A stretch of DNA of 64,000 bases from Schizochytrium sp. TIO01. Its lineage: Eukaryota > Sar > Bigyra > Thraustochytrida > Thraustochytriidae. Position numbers and translations under genes: made by a program. The notes under the pieces are model-generated. The model was given only the letters and a program-made list of their open reading frames with translations, ran no database searches and was not told where the DNA came from. The first letter of the stretch is position 1; every line of letters begins with the position of its first letter. This document shows positions 21,419-31,963 of this stretch, piece by piece. The stretch lies in NCBI GenBank assembly GCA_004764695.1, contig SMSO01000007.1, forward strand, positions 1,495,270 to 1,559,269, read 5' to 3'.

Positions 21419-24400
21419 ATGAAAGTGCTCGTCCCAGGGGATCTGGGTTTTGCAGACAGCTACACGGACGACAGAGAAGCATTGCGGCATAGCTCCAGTG
21501 CAAAACTTGCAAGCACTGTAAACAACACCAGCAGGCAGAGCAACAGAAATGCGATGCAGGCCGAAAGCGATGAGGAACTCATCTTGCGACTTCGTTCCGA
21601 GGTAGCAAGGCTTCGCGCTGGATCCAATACGAAAGACGACAGGTCGCCTTTATCGCCGCATGGTACACGTAGTGAGAAAAGAAGTCGAAACATAGCAGGG
21701 AAGTCCTGCCGACCGTGCTCCGCTTCACCTACGCACAGAAGAGGGTCTGCTGCAAAGGAGAAGCGATCTTACGAAGATCGAAAATCTCTCTCCCCAACAA
21801 AGAAAAGAACTCGTAATATGGGAAACAAATCTCAAAGTAAAACAGCGGAACTAGAACGAGCTGTTCGCGAGCTTGCCGAGGAAATTCATCATATTCGCGG
21901 CGAGCATGATGTACAAAAACTACGCAAGCTTGCTTGGGGCCTAAAGCATCAGCTCGATCTTGCAGAAAATGAAAAATCAAAATTGAGGGCAACAGTTCAC
22001 AAAAAAATATTGCAAATCAGACAAATCGAAAAGGAAATGCGACGAACACGCCACGCACTTGATCGTCGATCATCTAGTTCGTCTTCCAAAAAGCGACGGC
22101 CGCGTCATGTGGATGCGCTTGCTGAGGCTCGCGAAATTGAACTGGAATATTTTGGAGATGCAGAACGCTCTGCAATCTCAAGGCGAGACCGCATGGCTCT
22201 TCGTGCACGTGTTCGCTCGATTGAGGAGGAGCGCATAGCAGAAAGTTATGAATTCCGTCGTCGTGAAGAAGCCTTGTACAGAGAAGAAGAACGTCAACGC
22301 AGAAAAGCGGAAAAACGCAGGAGAATGCGAGAAAGACAAAGAGAAAAACGTGATGAGCGACTCCGTGAACTGGAGCAGGAATATCAAACAGAATGGGATG
22401 CGGCGCTACAGCAAGCTCATCCATCTGCTCGCAATACCCGTCCGTCCTTTACCAAGACTGCTAGAGGGAAAGCAAGTAGTGGTGAGGATTATACAGAACA
22501 AGGACAATTTACTGTGCGAATTGCTGAGACATTTTTCCCAACAAATCTTGCTAAACAGAATGTGTTAAGAATGAAGCTTTGCATGTGGCCAAGTGCACAA
22601 ACACAAATGATTGATGCTCCATTCGAAGAATCTGGAACTGTGCAATTTGCTTACTTCAGAGATAATATTCGGACTGCTCCTGAGGCACGTTTGCGAATGG
22701 AGTTATACAGTGATAAAATGCTCATTGCTGTAGGTGATACTTCACTCGAAGATTGCTTGCGAACTTTTCAGGTTGCTCCACGTGTGACAAAACAAGTTTC
22801 CCTAAGCAACGGTTGTGGTGTCCTTAAGCTTGACGTAGCGTATGAAATCTTCCAGGCGCAATCCTCACCGCAATACAGCCAGCAGGAGGCCCACTTTACT
22901 CCGTCTCCTCATAATGACAGACACTATAAGCAAACTCAAAGTCCAACGCTTACCTTGAAAAGCCGACTAGCAATAAGCGACCCAGGAACTGTTCGCGTGC
23001 GAGTAGTACGCGCGATTCAACTTGGGAGATCAGCGAGTAATTTAAATTGCACAGTGCAGCTGACATTGTTACCATGGGAGCAGATCGCGCATACTTCAAC
23101 CAAGTCTATGAATCATAGCGGTGTGAAATGGTCGGCAGAGGAGGCTACATTTGATCTGAACTATCCTGGTCCGCCCCCATTGGGAACTGCCCCTGCGTTA
23201 AAAATTACACTTCTCGGTGCTGATGACATTGCTCCAGGGTCCGCGTTCGTAAGTTTAGAGCCATTTCTTCTATCTCCGTTGGAGACCAAACGTATAGATG
23301 CGCGCCTAATTAACCTTAATGGGCAGGCAACAGGTGAAGTGGAAGTCCATGTTGCGTTTGCTAAAGATGTGCTTGCTCAGCCTAGTCACCTAGAACCCCC
23401 CACCCCCCTCTTTCAAATTGGCAACGACCTTCAATCACGCTTGACACCTAGGAAATCGCCACAAGTTGTAAGCGCTCGACGTGTCAGAGAACCAGCACGA
23501 AGTGTTGAAGCGAATCGCAGGGGGGAGATTCAATCACCACGCAGCGCTATGGTGGAGCAACTAGAATTTACAGGACCTAAAGCGGCACCAAGCGAGCAAC
23601 TTCTTGAACAATTTCGAACTACTGGAACGCTATATATCGTGGCAAAACGCGCCGAGAACCTTTATAATGCCCAAGTTCTCATCAAACAAGACCCCTATGT
23701 TTTAGCTCGACTTCCAGATGGGACTGAAGGGAAAAGCAAACACATCGCACGTGGAGGTGTGAACCCAGTGTGGCACCCAGACGAAGGCACAATTGTTCTC
23801 CAATATTCGGGGCTCCCACAAACTACTCAGTGGCCTTATGTGGATATACAAGTACTAGACAAAGAAATGATTCGAGCTGATCAGGAAATTGGTATTGCAC
23901 GCCTATGGTTGGAGGACTTATCTCCGGTAAAGTTCGAGCACAAACTCACGCTGATCAACTCCACGTCACGAGAGCCTGCTGGCACCTTATACTTGGAAAC
24001 ATGGTGTCATCGTAACAGCCAAGCTCAGATCGTTCATCAACCGTTGTCAAACATAAAACCAGAACTGCAAGTCAGTACCCAAATATCAAAGCAGGAGTCA
24101 CAGATCACACAACGCGGTCTATCTAGCAAGTGGATTACTGAATCAGGTACAATTAAGCTGTCGATAATAGGATGCACAAACTTGAAGAATGTGCAATCCA
24201 TTTCACGCCAAGACCCTTTTGTACAGGTCACTCTACTCCCTGAAAATGATGTTTTCAAATCCAAGACGATCTGGGGAGGAGGTCAAAACCCTGCATGGAG
24301 TGCCGAAGACGGAAGTATCGATATTCCATATGCATGTTCGCCACCTGAAGGAGAGATTGCAGCATTGAAATTTGAAGTATTTGATGCAGAGCATGTTAGA

Positions 24401-27400
24401 TCAAATCGGCTTATTTGTTTCTGCAAATTAATTATATCTCGAGAAGTTTTAGCTGACAAAATATTCAACTCCATTGAAGAATTACAGCATAGTGGAATGA
24501 AACAACATGACCTTGATCTTCATGACTCAGACGGTCACCATGCTGGTATTCTTCATGTAAATCTGGCTTTTCTCAAGACTGTTGTTAGTCCTGTGAACAG
24601 TATTTTGACTGCTAAAGAAACTCAACAACCCCCGACCGGACTACTTACATCACCTCAATCGCATTTGTCTCCGACCTCACTAGCCAGCCCTGGGTCTCTT
24701 GTGTCCCCGCACGGCACCCAAAACGACAGAGTCTTGATCCTTCGAGCTATTCCTATTCGTGCTCGGAACCTGAAGACTGAACAGCGATTGACCAAGCTTG
24801 GTCACTTTGTAAAACTTACACATTTACGAGATATGAAGTCGGTTCAATGCAAACCCCAGAGCTATCAGGGGAAACATTCAGAATGGGACATTGAACACCA
24901 CAAAGCCGATTTGCGACTACCTATTGAATCTTTCGATGTCAGTGCACCAGAAAAGGTACTTCTCGAAGTCTGCCTCGCAGATCGCATTCGCAGCTCTCAA
25001 GTTATCGGTAGCGCTATTTTAGACATATGGAAAGATATCCTTCTTCAACCCAACCATGGGAGTGATACCCCACTCAGTATACGAATTCGAGATAGCCATG
25101 ATCAAGATGCGGGCTTGGTACAAATCAAGTTTGCTGTCTTTGACTCAGAAAAGCTTTCACCAGCCCAGGAAATAACATTAGATCGTAAAGTCCCTTCTTC
25201 TATAACGCCTGGGCAGTTAAAGCTAGAGTCAATGAGCCCAACATCAGTTAAGATTGCATCAATTTGGATTCGAATTTATGAAGCTTCCATTAATTCATCA
25301 GAAAAGGCTGTACTATGTGGTGTAAATTTTGCAAAGGGTCCGCAGAAGTTCACCAAGTCCACCTTATGCTCGAATGGAAGTCCCCTGTGGAATGAAGGAT
25401 CTGGCGATATACTAATCGATCATATGAACTGTGACATTGCAACCCTTGTTCGGGAGAAGCTCGAGCTAACACTTTACTCGAAACCCCCCACAAGTCGAGG
25501 CCGACGTAGTCTCGGGACCTGCCAAGTCAGCCTTTCTTCGGTTCCTTACATTTATCAAGAGGAGATTGAAGATTATGCTTTTAGTGCAAGACAATGGATA
25601 GGTCTGATCAATGCAGGAACAAATAGCAATCCTGAGCATGAGAATAAAGTTCTTGTTAGTATACTGTTTCTAAAGTACCACGAAGAGTTGGAAGCAGCCA
25701 CACGGATTCAAGCAGCATGTCGGGCTAAGTTTGAGAAGAGGAGAAGAGCTAAGGAGGCAGAGGCAGCAACTCGAATTCAACGATTGGCACGGCATAACTA
25801 TCGTGCAAAGGATTCTGAAAAGGAAGCTTCATTGCACCAACTTGATCTGGAAGAGAATGCTCAGCTACTGAGATGTCAGCAGCAGGCTTCAAAGAGAGAC
25901 GTTGCTGTAAGACGTATCCAAAGCAAGACCCGGGACTATTTAAATCGAAGAAGGAATGAGCTGGCAACTATTGCAGCAGCTAAGGTTCTCCAGCGTTCCT
26001 GGCTACGCCGATTCCGACAGAGACGGGCACGCCGTCTCCGGTTGCAGCCCGTGCCACGTGGTGTCATGTACCTCAGAGTTGAACGAGCTTATGACTTGCC
26101 CAATAAGAAATGGTTCAAGCGTGCCTATGATTCATATGCTCAAATTCTATTGGAGCCTGGACATCATATGGAAAAGACTAAAACGGTTGTCAAAGGTGGA
26201 GTGAATCCTACATGGAATCAAACATTTGAGTTCAAGCTGCCACCTGCAGAAAAGGCAACCTGTTTGGAACTAAAACTTGGCATTAAAATCTTTAACGCCG
26301 GGATGATTCGAAAAGATACGGTTGTGAGCGAGCGTGCATTGTGGGAAGATTTTCAAGATCTGATTTCTCGGAACGAAAAGGTTCGAGATAAAAGATTTGA
26401 GGTCACGCTCGATGGAGAATCCGGAGGTAAAATTGAACTTTTCATCTCATGGATACCGCAATCTTATTACATGCGAGCTGTAGCTCGTATTCAAGAAGCA
26501 TTTCGTCTAAAGCTGGCACGCATTCGTCTTCGTGTTCAAAAAGAGGAGGCAGCTCGAGCTTTAGCCAAAAAACGTGAGGATGATGCTCGTGCAACATGTA
26601 TTCAGAAACAAATTCGCCGTCACCTTGCTCAAAAAGAAGTGGAAAAGCGAAAAGGACTAGTGCAGAGCCCTTCACGTCACTTAAAAAGCGAGAATGAAAT
26701 CACTGATCACTTTGATGAGGGGGATTTTGACGGAATGGTTAACGCAGAGTTGAGCAAAGCCAATACAAATGTTCTGCTTCAAGCGCACAGTAATGATAGC
26801 TACATTCGAGAAAGTGTAACCTCGTCCATGAGTGAGGCAGAAGCCTCAACGATGATTCAGAGTATTATTAGAGGAAAGCAGGCACGCCAGGAACTTAATC
26901 GAGAAAAGGTTGCAGCACTCAAAATACAAACTCAATATCGGGGTACTTTGGCGCGTAAAGAGAATGAGAAAAGTTTACAGCAATGTCTTCAGCAGCGACA
27001 CGAAGAATTGTTTGGTAATAAAATAAAGGCTGAGGTAAATCGTGGAAAACAAGATTTCCTAGATTTAGTGCCGATTTCTTTCAAGAGGAGATCGGGTGGC
27101 TCCTTGCCAACCTTTCAGCGGAACTTTGTTATTAGAGCAGTGCTACACCCAAAGGGGCTTCCACAAGTTTCCAATGTCGTCAGGATCTCATCAGATGGAG
27201 TTCTCCGCTGGAACTCAGAGGAAATTATTCAGCTTAAATTACCAGCACACCGATCATTAGATGATCACCCGAAGCTTCAAATTGAGCTTATTCGATGCTC
27301 TCTTGTCAAGAACGTAAGTGAAAATGTAGTTGCTAAAGGTACCTGGCTCCTTTTTGACTCGATGCGGGAAAATGGCCAAGCATGCGAAATTGAGCTTCAG

Positions 27401-27835
27401 CTGTTCGATGGAAATGGTGCTCTCTACGGTGTATTCAGTGCTTCCATTGTCTTTAATCTTGTCGAACTTAATAGTCCATCAGAACTTACGAAGACTTCGA
27501 CACCTACTTTTGCAGAAAGGTACGACCAGACAAATTCGCCTGTTCTCAGCAGAGAAGTTCCAAAGCTTTCTATGTCTGCAGCATCTCTTGCACAAAGTCC
27601 ACTCGAAGCAAAACACTCTTTATCGCCTTATAATCAAGCACCTTTAACACAAAATCCCACGAAAACGATGACTGGTAGATCTTCTTCAAGTGTTGATTCA
27701 AGCTCATCGTCATCATCATCATCTTCATCGTCGTCTTCATCGTCTTCATCATCTTCATCGTCGTCTTCATCGTCCTCGTCGTCCTCATCGTCTGAAGATC
27801 CATCATTCGATTTCTTTGTGGCTAACAATCCTTAA
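21419..27835 (+). CDS. Large multi-C2-domain protein with IQ motifs
   Basis: 2138 aa, single exon, ATG at 21419. A charged coiled-coil N-terminus (to about residue 350) includes runs such as RRKAEKRRRMRERQREKR. Eight C2-like beta-sandwich segments start near residues 360, 520, 735, 909, 1103, 1278, 1546 and 1900. The clearest are the third and seventh (QDPYVLARLPDG...GGVNPVWHPDE; DSYAQILLEPG...GGVNPTWNQTFEF). Others are degenerate and lack the usual Asp ligands, so Ca2+ binding is doubtful. Two IQ clusters lie near 1423-1540 (AATRIQAACRAKFEKRRR, AATRIQRLARHNYRAK) and 1680-1850 (RIQEAFRLKLARIRLR, ALKIQTQYRGTLARKE), potential calmodulin or EF-hand sites. A Ser run of about 35 residues (about 2090-2124) precedes a short tail. 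A scaffold in Ca2+ or lipid signalling, or at the cilium or basal body, is plausible; this is inference. Confidence 0.88.
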   Translation: MKVLVPGDLGFADSYTDDREALRHSSSAKLASTVNNTSRQSNRNAMQAESDEELILRLRSEVARLRAGSNTKDDRSPLSPHGTRSEKRSRNIAGKSCRPCSASPTHRRGSAAKEKRSYEDRKSLSPTKKRTRNMGNKSQSKTAELERAVRELAEEIHHIRGEHDVQKLRKLAWGLKHQLDLAENEKSKLRATVHKKILQIRQIEKEMRRTRHALDRRSSSSSSKKRRPRHVDALAEAREIELEYFGDAERSAISRRDRMALRARVRSIEEERIAESYEFRRREEALYREEERQRRKAEKRRRMRERQREKRDERLRELEQEYQTEWDAALQQAHPSARNTRPSFTKTARGKASSGEDYTEQGQFTVRIAETFFPTNLAKQNVLRMKLCMWPSAQTQMIDAPFEESGTVQFAYFRDNIRTAPEARLRMELYSDKMLIAVGDTSLEDCLRTFQVAPRVTKQVSLSNGCGVLKLDVAYEIFQAQSSPQYSQQEAHFTPSPHNDRHYKQTQSPTLTLKSRLAISDPGTVRVRVVRAIQLGRSASNLNCTVQLTLLPWEQIAHTSTKSMNHSGVKWSAEEATFDLNYPGPPPLGTAPALKITLLGADDIAPGSAFVSLEPFLLSPLETKRIDARLINLNGQATGEVEVHVAFAKDVLAQPSHLEPPTPLFQIGNDLQSRLTPRKSPQVVSARRVREPARSVEANRRGEIQSPRSAMVEQLEFTGPKAAPSEQLLEQFRTTGTLYIVAKRAENLYNAQVLIKQDPYVLARLPDGTEGKSKHIARGGVNPVWHPDEGTIVLQYSGLPQTTQWPYVDIQVLDKEMIRADQEIGIARLWLEDLSPVKFEHKLTLINSTSREPAGTLYLETWCHRNSQAQIVHQPLSNIKPELQVSTQISKQESQITQRGLSSKWITESGTIKLSIIGCTNLKNVQSISRQDPFVQVTLLPENDVFKSKTIWGGGQNPAWSAEDGSIDIPYACSPPEGEIAALKFEVFDAEHVRSNRLICFCKLIISREVLADKIFNSIEELQHSGMKQHDLDLHDSDGHHAGILHVNLAFLKTVVSPVNSILTAKETQQPPTGLLTSPQSHLSPTSLASPGSLVSPHGTQNDRVLILRAIPIRARNLKTEQRLTKLGHFVKLTHLRDMKSVQCKPQSYQGKHSEWDIEHHKADLRLPIESFDVSAPEKVLLEVCLADRIRSSQVIGSAILDIWKDILLQPNHGSDTPLSIRIRDSHDQDAGLVQIKFAVFDSEKLSPAQEITLDRKVPSSITPGQLKLESMSPTSVKIASIWIRIYEASINSSEKAVLCGVNFAKGPQKFTKSTLCSNGSPLWNEGSGDILIDHMNCDIATLVREKLELTLYSKPPTSRGRRSLGTCQVSLSSVPYIYQEEIEDYAFSARQWIGLINAGTNSNPEHENKVLVSILFLKYHEELEAATRIQAACRAKFEKRRRAKEAEAATRIQRLARHNYRAKDSEKEASLHQLDLEENAQLLRCQQQASKRDVAVRRIQSKTRDYLNRRRNELATIAAAKVLQRSWLRRFRQRRARRLRLQPVPRGVMYLRVERAYDLPNKKWFKRAYDSYAQILLEPGHHMEKTKTVVKGGVNPTWNQTFEFKLPPAEKATCLELKLGIKIFNAGMIRKDTVVSERALWEDFQDLISRNEKVRDKRFEVTLDGESGGKIELFISWIPQSYYMRAVARIQEAFRLKLARIRLRVQKEEAARALAKKREDDARATCIQKQIRRHLAQKEVEKRKGLVQSPSRHLKSENEITDHFDEGDFDGMVNAELSKANTNVLLQAHSNDSYIRESVTSSMSEAEASTMIQSIIRGKQARQELNREKVAALKIQTQYRGTLARKENEKSLQQCLQQRHEELFGNKIKAEVNRGKQDFLDLVPISFKRRSGGSLPTFQRNFVIRAVLHPKGLPQVSNVVRISSDGVLRWNSEEIIQLKLPAHRSLDDHPKLQIELIRCSLVKNVSENVVAKGTWLLFDSMRENGQACEIELQLFDGNGALYGVFSASIVFNLVELNSPSELTKTSTPTFAERYDQTNSPVLSREVPKLSMSAASLAQSPLEAKHSLSPYNQAPLTQNPTKTMTGRSSSSVDSSSSSSSSSSSSSSSSSSSSSSSSSSSSSSSSEDPSFDFFVANNP

Positions 27836-28454
27836 AGAATTAAACAACTTCACCCTTGGTTCGGTTCAGCAAACAACAAAATTACTATTTTCAAGGAAAA
27901 GCATGTATAGTTCAAAGCGGGCTTGCTAATTTGAGAACTGGAATTTTCCAGAACATAACATCAGACAATGCACAGTAGAGGATAATATAAAAATATATTT
28001 CTTGCGATGATGATAATAGTAAATTGTTTTCTTTTTTTAACTGCACGAAATAACCTGTCTCCTGTACATGTAAAAAAATAACTTACAATATAGTTGTTAA
28101 TGCTTAGATAACATAAAATAAAGACTTAGATTACACAATATTGCCTCTAAAGCAAAATATGAAAAGATTTCTGTACTAAATTATTTATATTTCTGTAAAA
28201 TGTCAGGAAAGATCAAAGACCGCGCAGAAGAGTCTTGCTTTCGGCCTGGAAATCCTAAAGACCCAAATCCTTTAGCGTATATAATTATTCGTAAGCCATG
28301 ATGAATTGTTATGCCACAACTAATTCAAGAAACAATGTTTAAAGATCATCGAGAAAGCTGGCTTGAAAAAGAAACTGTAAATTAAGCACATCGATAGCCC
28401 AAATTTACAACGTCAGAATTGCAAACCACTCGGTCTTACTATTGAGAATACATA
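27836..28454. other. Convergent intergenic spacer
   Basis: About 620 AT-rich bases between two convergent 3' ends. AATAAA-like sequences near 28119 and elsewhere could serve polyadenylation. No gene seen. Confidence 0.55.
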
Positions 28455-29732
28455 TTATTGAGTCAGAAAAGAGGAAATAGACTCCGTACTTAAAGCAGAT
28501 ATGACATTAGACCCTGATCCAGGCAAATTTAGTGCCCTTTCAAGCGCTCGCCGTGCTTCTTGTTGTACTGCCTGCTTTGCCTTAAGACGATCAATGTGTT
28601 CTTGCTCGATTTTTTCAAGCTTATGCAATTTTCGCAAACGTTGCTTCCGTTCAAGCTCCTCCCAAGCAAGCTTTTCCTGAAGATCATGCTGGACTTTTGC
28701 ATGTTTCTCAGCTTCTGCCTGGATTTTGCTTGCTCGAGTAGCCTCACGCATGAGACGAATTTGTTCTCGCTTTTCTGCAACAGCTTCCTCATTTGCAAGT
28801 CGTTGCTTAATAAGAGCTTGGCGCATTTTCTGTTTTGACTTTTTGATTTCACGTGCACGTTCTTTCCGTTCGACTTCCACAAGAGTCTGGGTTCGAGCTT
28901 TACTCACTCGGTGTATCTGATTCTGTAAAGCATTTTTCTCTTTGAATGCGCGACGAGTAGGCTCCAATCGTGTTTCCAGTGGTCCATGCAGCTTTAACTC
29001 TCGGCGCTCCGCACGCCGTTTCTCTACAGCCTTTACATCGTCTTTAGCCTTGCGGATCTTCAACTCCATTTTTGATTCCTCCAGCTGAAGAAGCTTAATT
29101 CTATTCTCAAGCTTTTGACAATCGGTGTCAAGCGTTTTTTTCTGTTTTCGAACCCCAAACAGCCGCTGAATATAAGGTTCCTCTCTCATTTCTAAATCTC
29201 TACTGGACTGCCCTGGCCTGCGAACAAGACGACTCTCACTTGTCTGTGGCCTTCGAACTATTCTAGAGTGTGATTTAGCAGACTTTGTTGAGTGACGTTG
29301 ATTTGGGGTTGTACGTGGCCTTGTTAATGTTAGTGCATAAGATTTATTATAGCTCGATTTTTCCTCTTCAAAGCTGTCGCTGCAATCTTCTGTATTGCTT
29401 GCATAATCGTCCTGGTTGTTATTGTTAACTTCACTATCATTGTCTTCGGCGTCTGTCTCACGAAAATGCCTCGTTGATGATTTTATCTTGTGTTTGCTTT
29501 GAGCAGCAGCGTGACTTTTCTTTTCCTCGTCTAGCAACTCCAAGTTGCGTAGAACGAGAAGGCTTTTAGCGAGACCGAGATCTCCACTGGTATGATCTCC
29601 ATGATCTGTGTCACGGTTACCCTCGTCTCCTTCACGTAACTGCTCCTCAAGACCATCCACAAAATTTGTTTGGGTAAAATCTCTGTGTTCCCCTTGCTGA
29701 GGCCAGTCTACTCCGTCTTTGGAAAGGCTCAT
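28455..29732 (-). CDS. Coiled-coil protein of unknown function
   Basis: 425 aa from the first in-frame ATG at 29732 (MSLSKDGVDW). The frame stays open 20 codons further upstream, but that extension has no ATG. The N-terminal half is acidic and disordered (DNDSEVNNNNQDDYAS, SFEEEKSS) with Arg/Ser-rich patches. From about residue 205 to 400 it is almost continuously charged and helical (KKTLDTDCQKLENRIKLL..., REQIRLMREATRASKIQAE...), a long coiled coil. Its composition resembles axonemal or centrosomal rod proteins, but no diagnostic domain is visible. It is divergent with the ankyrin-TPR gene and convergent with the multi-C2 gene. Confidence 0.8.
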   Translation of the reverse strand: MSLSKDGVDWPQQGEHRDFTQTNFVDGLEEQLREGDEGNRDTDHGDHTSGDLGLAKSLLVLRNLELLDEEKKSHAAAQSKHKIKSSTRHFRETDAEDNDSEVNNNNQDDYASNTEDCSDSFEEEKSSYNKSYALTLTRPRTTPNQRHSTKSAKSHSRIVRRPQTSESRLVRRPGQSSRDLEMREEPYIQRLFGVRKQKKTLDTDCQKLENRIKLLQLEESKMELKIRKAKDDVKAVEKRRAERRELKLHGPLETRLEPTRRAFKEKNALQNQIHRVSKARTQTLVEVERKERAREIKKSKQKMRQALIKQRLANEEAVAEKREQIRLMREATRASKIQAEAEKHAKVQHDLQEKLAWEELERKQRLRKLHKLEKIEQEHIDRLKAKQAVQQEARRALERALNLPGSGSNVISALSTESISSFLTQ

Positions 29733-30178
29733 TTCACTGGAGCAGGGGACCTCGGCTGTGACCTCTGACGACCTGCACCCAGTCCTTGTCACTGCAAATG
29801 TGGCAGTATTTGCCGAGCTGAGACTCTGATCCTGTGAAATGACCGCTTAGCTAACACTTGTCACCAGATCGTGCTCGCTCGTTGCCCTCACTCTTGTTTC
29901 CTCTCTCTTCTTTCACTCATTTTCATTTTCATTCTTATTATATCTATATAAGAATATCATACAAGACGACTGAAAGGTTCTCGTGAGAACATAACGGATC
30001 TTTTCAAGGTTGTTGAAGAATCTCATGAGACGAAGCAAGTAGAGCCGTACTTAGAATGACACTTAGTGTAGTGATCCTCTGACAAAGTTATACGAATGGA
30101 GATCTGGTGTAGTGAACAAAAAGAGAAATGAAAGACGCAATATTTAAAGAAAACCTGAAGCCTTTGTTGAGCTAAGGT
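29733..30178. promoter_or_regulatory. Divergent promoter region
   Basis: 446 bases separate the start codons of the coiled-coil gene (-) and the ankyrin-TPR gene (+), so both promoters must lie here. A pyrimidine-rich stretch and TATATAAG around 29940-29952 are TATA-like. No other element is certain. Confidence 0.4.
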
Positions 30179-31414
30179 ATGGCGATGCAGCAAAGTAAAC
30201 CACATGGCAAGTTTGCACGTACATCGTCTTTATGGGACTTAGACAAAACCGCACATCTTGGGGACAATCATGCGCTTCTGAGCAGACGTCTTGCATGCCG
30301 ACCGGGCGAAGAGCGTGATGCTGCTCTATTAATAGCTGCCCGGAGAGGCGCTGCTGAAGTCGCACGCAAACTTGCAGAAAGTGGGGCAAACCCGAATGTC
30401 AAAGGAGAAAGAGGGCGAACTGCATTACATTTAGCAACTCTTTCAGGGAATGTAGACTGCGTACGAGCAATACTCGAGCAAGGCGCTGATAAGCGAATCA
30501 AAGACGATGCAAAAGCAAGCGCGGCGCACCTTGCTAGAGCAATTGGAAAGCATCGCATTGCAAGCATAATAGAGTCTTGGAGTTCTCCCTATGATGATGA
30601 AGTATTTGGTCTTGGAGATGCCCATCCTCCCGCTGAGCCTAGTGCAGCTTTAGCGACCTGTAATCAAATCAAACTATTAGAAAGTTGTCTAGAGCAAAAA
30701 AAGGCTGCACTTCCTGATCATCATGAGGGGATCGCGCGGACTATGGATAAGCTCGGTAGAGAGTATTTCGCGATAAATAGGATAGAAGATGCTGCAAAAA
30801 TTCAGGAGGAGGCATGTGAGCTCGCATCAGACCCTGATCGTCTTTTTAGATTGGCAAAGTACTCCATGGCATGTCGGAAGCCACTTGTTGCAGTAAATGC
30901 TTGCAGGAAGGCACTCGACATGATTTCAACAGACATTTCTGCCGATTACACCATTCAAAGAGATCTTCTTCAGGCTCTTGCAGCATCTTTTGGTGGTGCT
31001 CAAAATTATGAAGGTCAACTGGAGGCCTACCAGACTAGCATATCATTTATTGAAGCCCATGTTAAAGATAATATGCATCCATCGCTTGTGCGGCCGTTCG
31101 TAGGCCTTGGGCATGCGAATTGTCGCTTGAAAGACCCTGTGAAAGGAGCTGCTGCGTTTGCTCGTGCTTTGCAGATAGCCGATGCCCATCTAAGCCCAAA
31201 TCATCCAGATATCGCAAAGGTTATGCGAGACTTTGCTGACGCGTTAACGGATGCTTATGAATTTGAGAAAGCCCAAGCTCTTTATCGTCGCATCATGGAG
31301 ATCGAGCAAGCAAATGGGTTGGATACGCGCGCAACACATGACCAAATGGCAAGTTGTATCGTGCGCCACCACAAATTTATGAAGCACCGTTTGAAACAGG
31401 TCCGAAAGAAGTAA
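30179..31414 (+). CDS. Ankyrin-repeat and TPR protein
   Basis: 411 aa, single exon, ATG at 30179. Residues about 42-130 hold ankyrin repeats (DAALLIAARRGAAEVARKLAESGANPNVKGERGRTALHLATLSGN..., then RAILEQGADKRIKDDAKASAAHLA). From about 160 to 400 come TPR-like helical pairs (REYFAINRIEDAAKIQEEA, GAAAFARALQIADAHLSPNHPDIAKVMRDFADALT, EFEKAQALYRRIMEIEQA) of the kinesin-light-chain/TPR_12 kind. The C-terminus is basic (FMKHRLKQVRKK). Both repeat types bind proteins; no enzymatic motif is present. The partner is unknown. The neighbouring coiled-coil gene shares the promoter region, so co-expression is possible. Confidence 0.88.
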   Translation: MAMQQSKPHGKFARTSSLWDLDKTAHLGDNHALLSRRLACRPGEERDAALLIAARRGAAEVARKLAESGANPNVKGERGRTALHLATLSGNVDCVRAILEQGADKRIKDDAKASAAHLARAIGKHRIASIIESWSSPYDDEVFGLGDAHPPAEPSAALATCNQIKLLESCLEQKKAALPDHHEGIARTMDKLGREYFAINRIEDAAKIQEEACELASDPDRLFRLAKYSMACRKPLVAVNACRKALDMISTDISADYTIQRDLLQALAASFGGAQNYEGQLEAYQTSISFIEAHVKDNMHPSLVRPFVGLGHANCRLKDPVKGAAAFARALQIADAHLSPNHPDIAKVMRDFADALTDAYEFEKAQALYRRIMEIEQANGLDTRATHDQMASCIVRHHKFMKHRLKQVRKK

Positions 31415-31963
31415 CGACTCCTGTAATTCGGATCATTTTAGATTGTTATATTATGCCATTTATATGAATCTCCAATCTATCATACTTGACATCATGTGTT
31501 TAAACAACATTTATGTGCTCGAACCTTGTTGTTTAATATATCGATGACACCTGGAAAAACTTAAAAATCACTGCATAACCCTCTATGTCTATGTCCATGT
31601 ATAGACACAAGAGAGCATTGCAGCAAACTAAGATAGGCATGCACTTTAAGATATCATACATTTCACATACCACTATGCGCCCATATTTGACCAGTCACTG
31701 TCACTTGATTCGGCTAGCTTTAACTTTTTTTCTCTGCACATCAGGGAAGATGAAGACAAAGTAAACAGCTGAAAGCGCACTGGTTTTGTATGAATGGCTT
31801 GCTTGAGGAGTCTCAATTTAGGCAGCTGTATCGGTAGCTAATTACTTAGTAGGTAGTAGGTACGTTATCTACCTAATGATTAATAGTTACTTAGTAATTA
31901 CGCTAAAGTAACCTGGTACCTACCTTACGCACTACTACTATAGAAGATTTGGATGCAACAGCA
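31415..31963. other. Intergenic spacer
   Basis: About 550 AT-rich bases. Repetitive TAGGTA/TACCTA words occur at 31845-31925. A possible acceptor CTACTATAG lies just before the next coding frame. No gene seen. Confidence 0.5.

Noticed and set aside
29733-29792. Extended N-terminus of the coiled-coil protein
   Set aside because: The upstream 20 codons have no ATG (the first codon is GTG); the ATG at 29732 is used.
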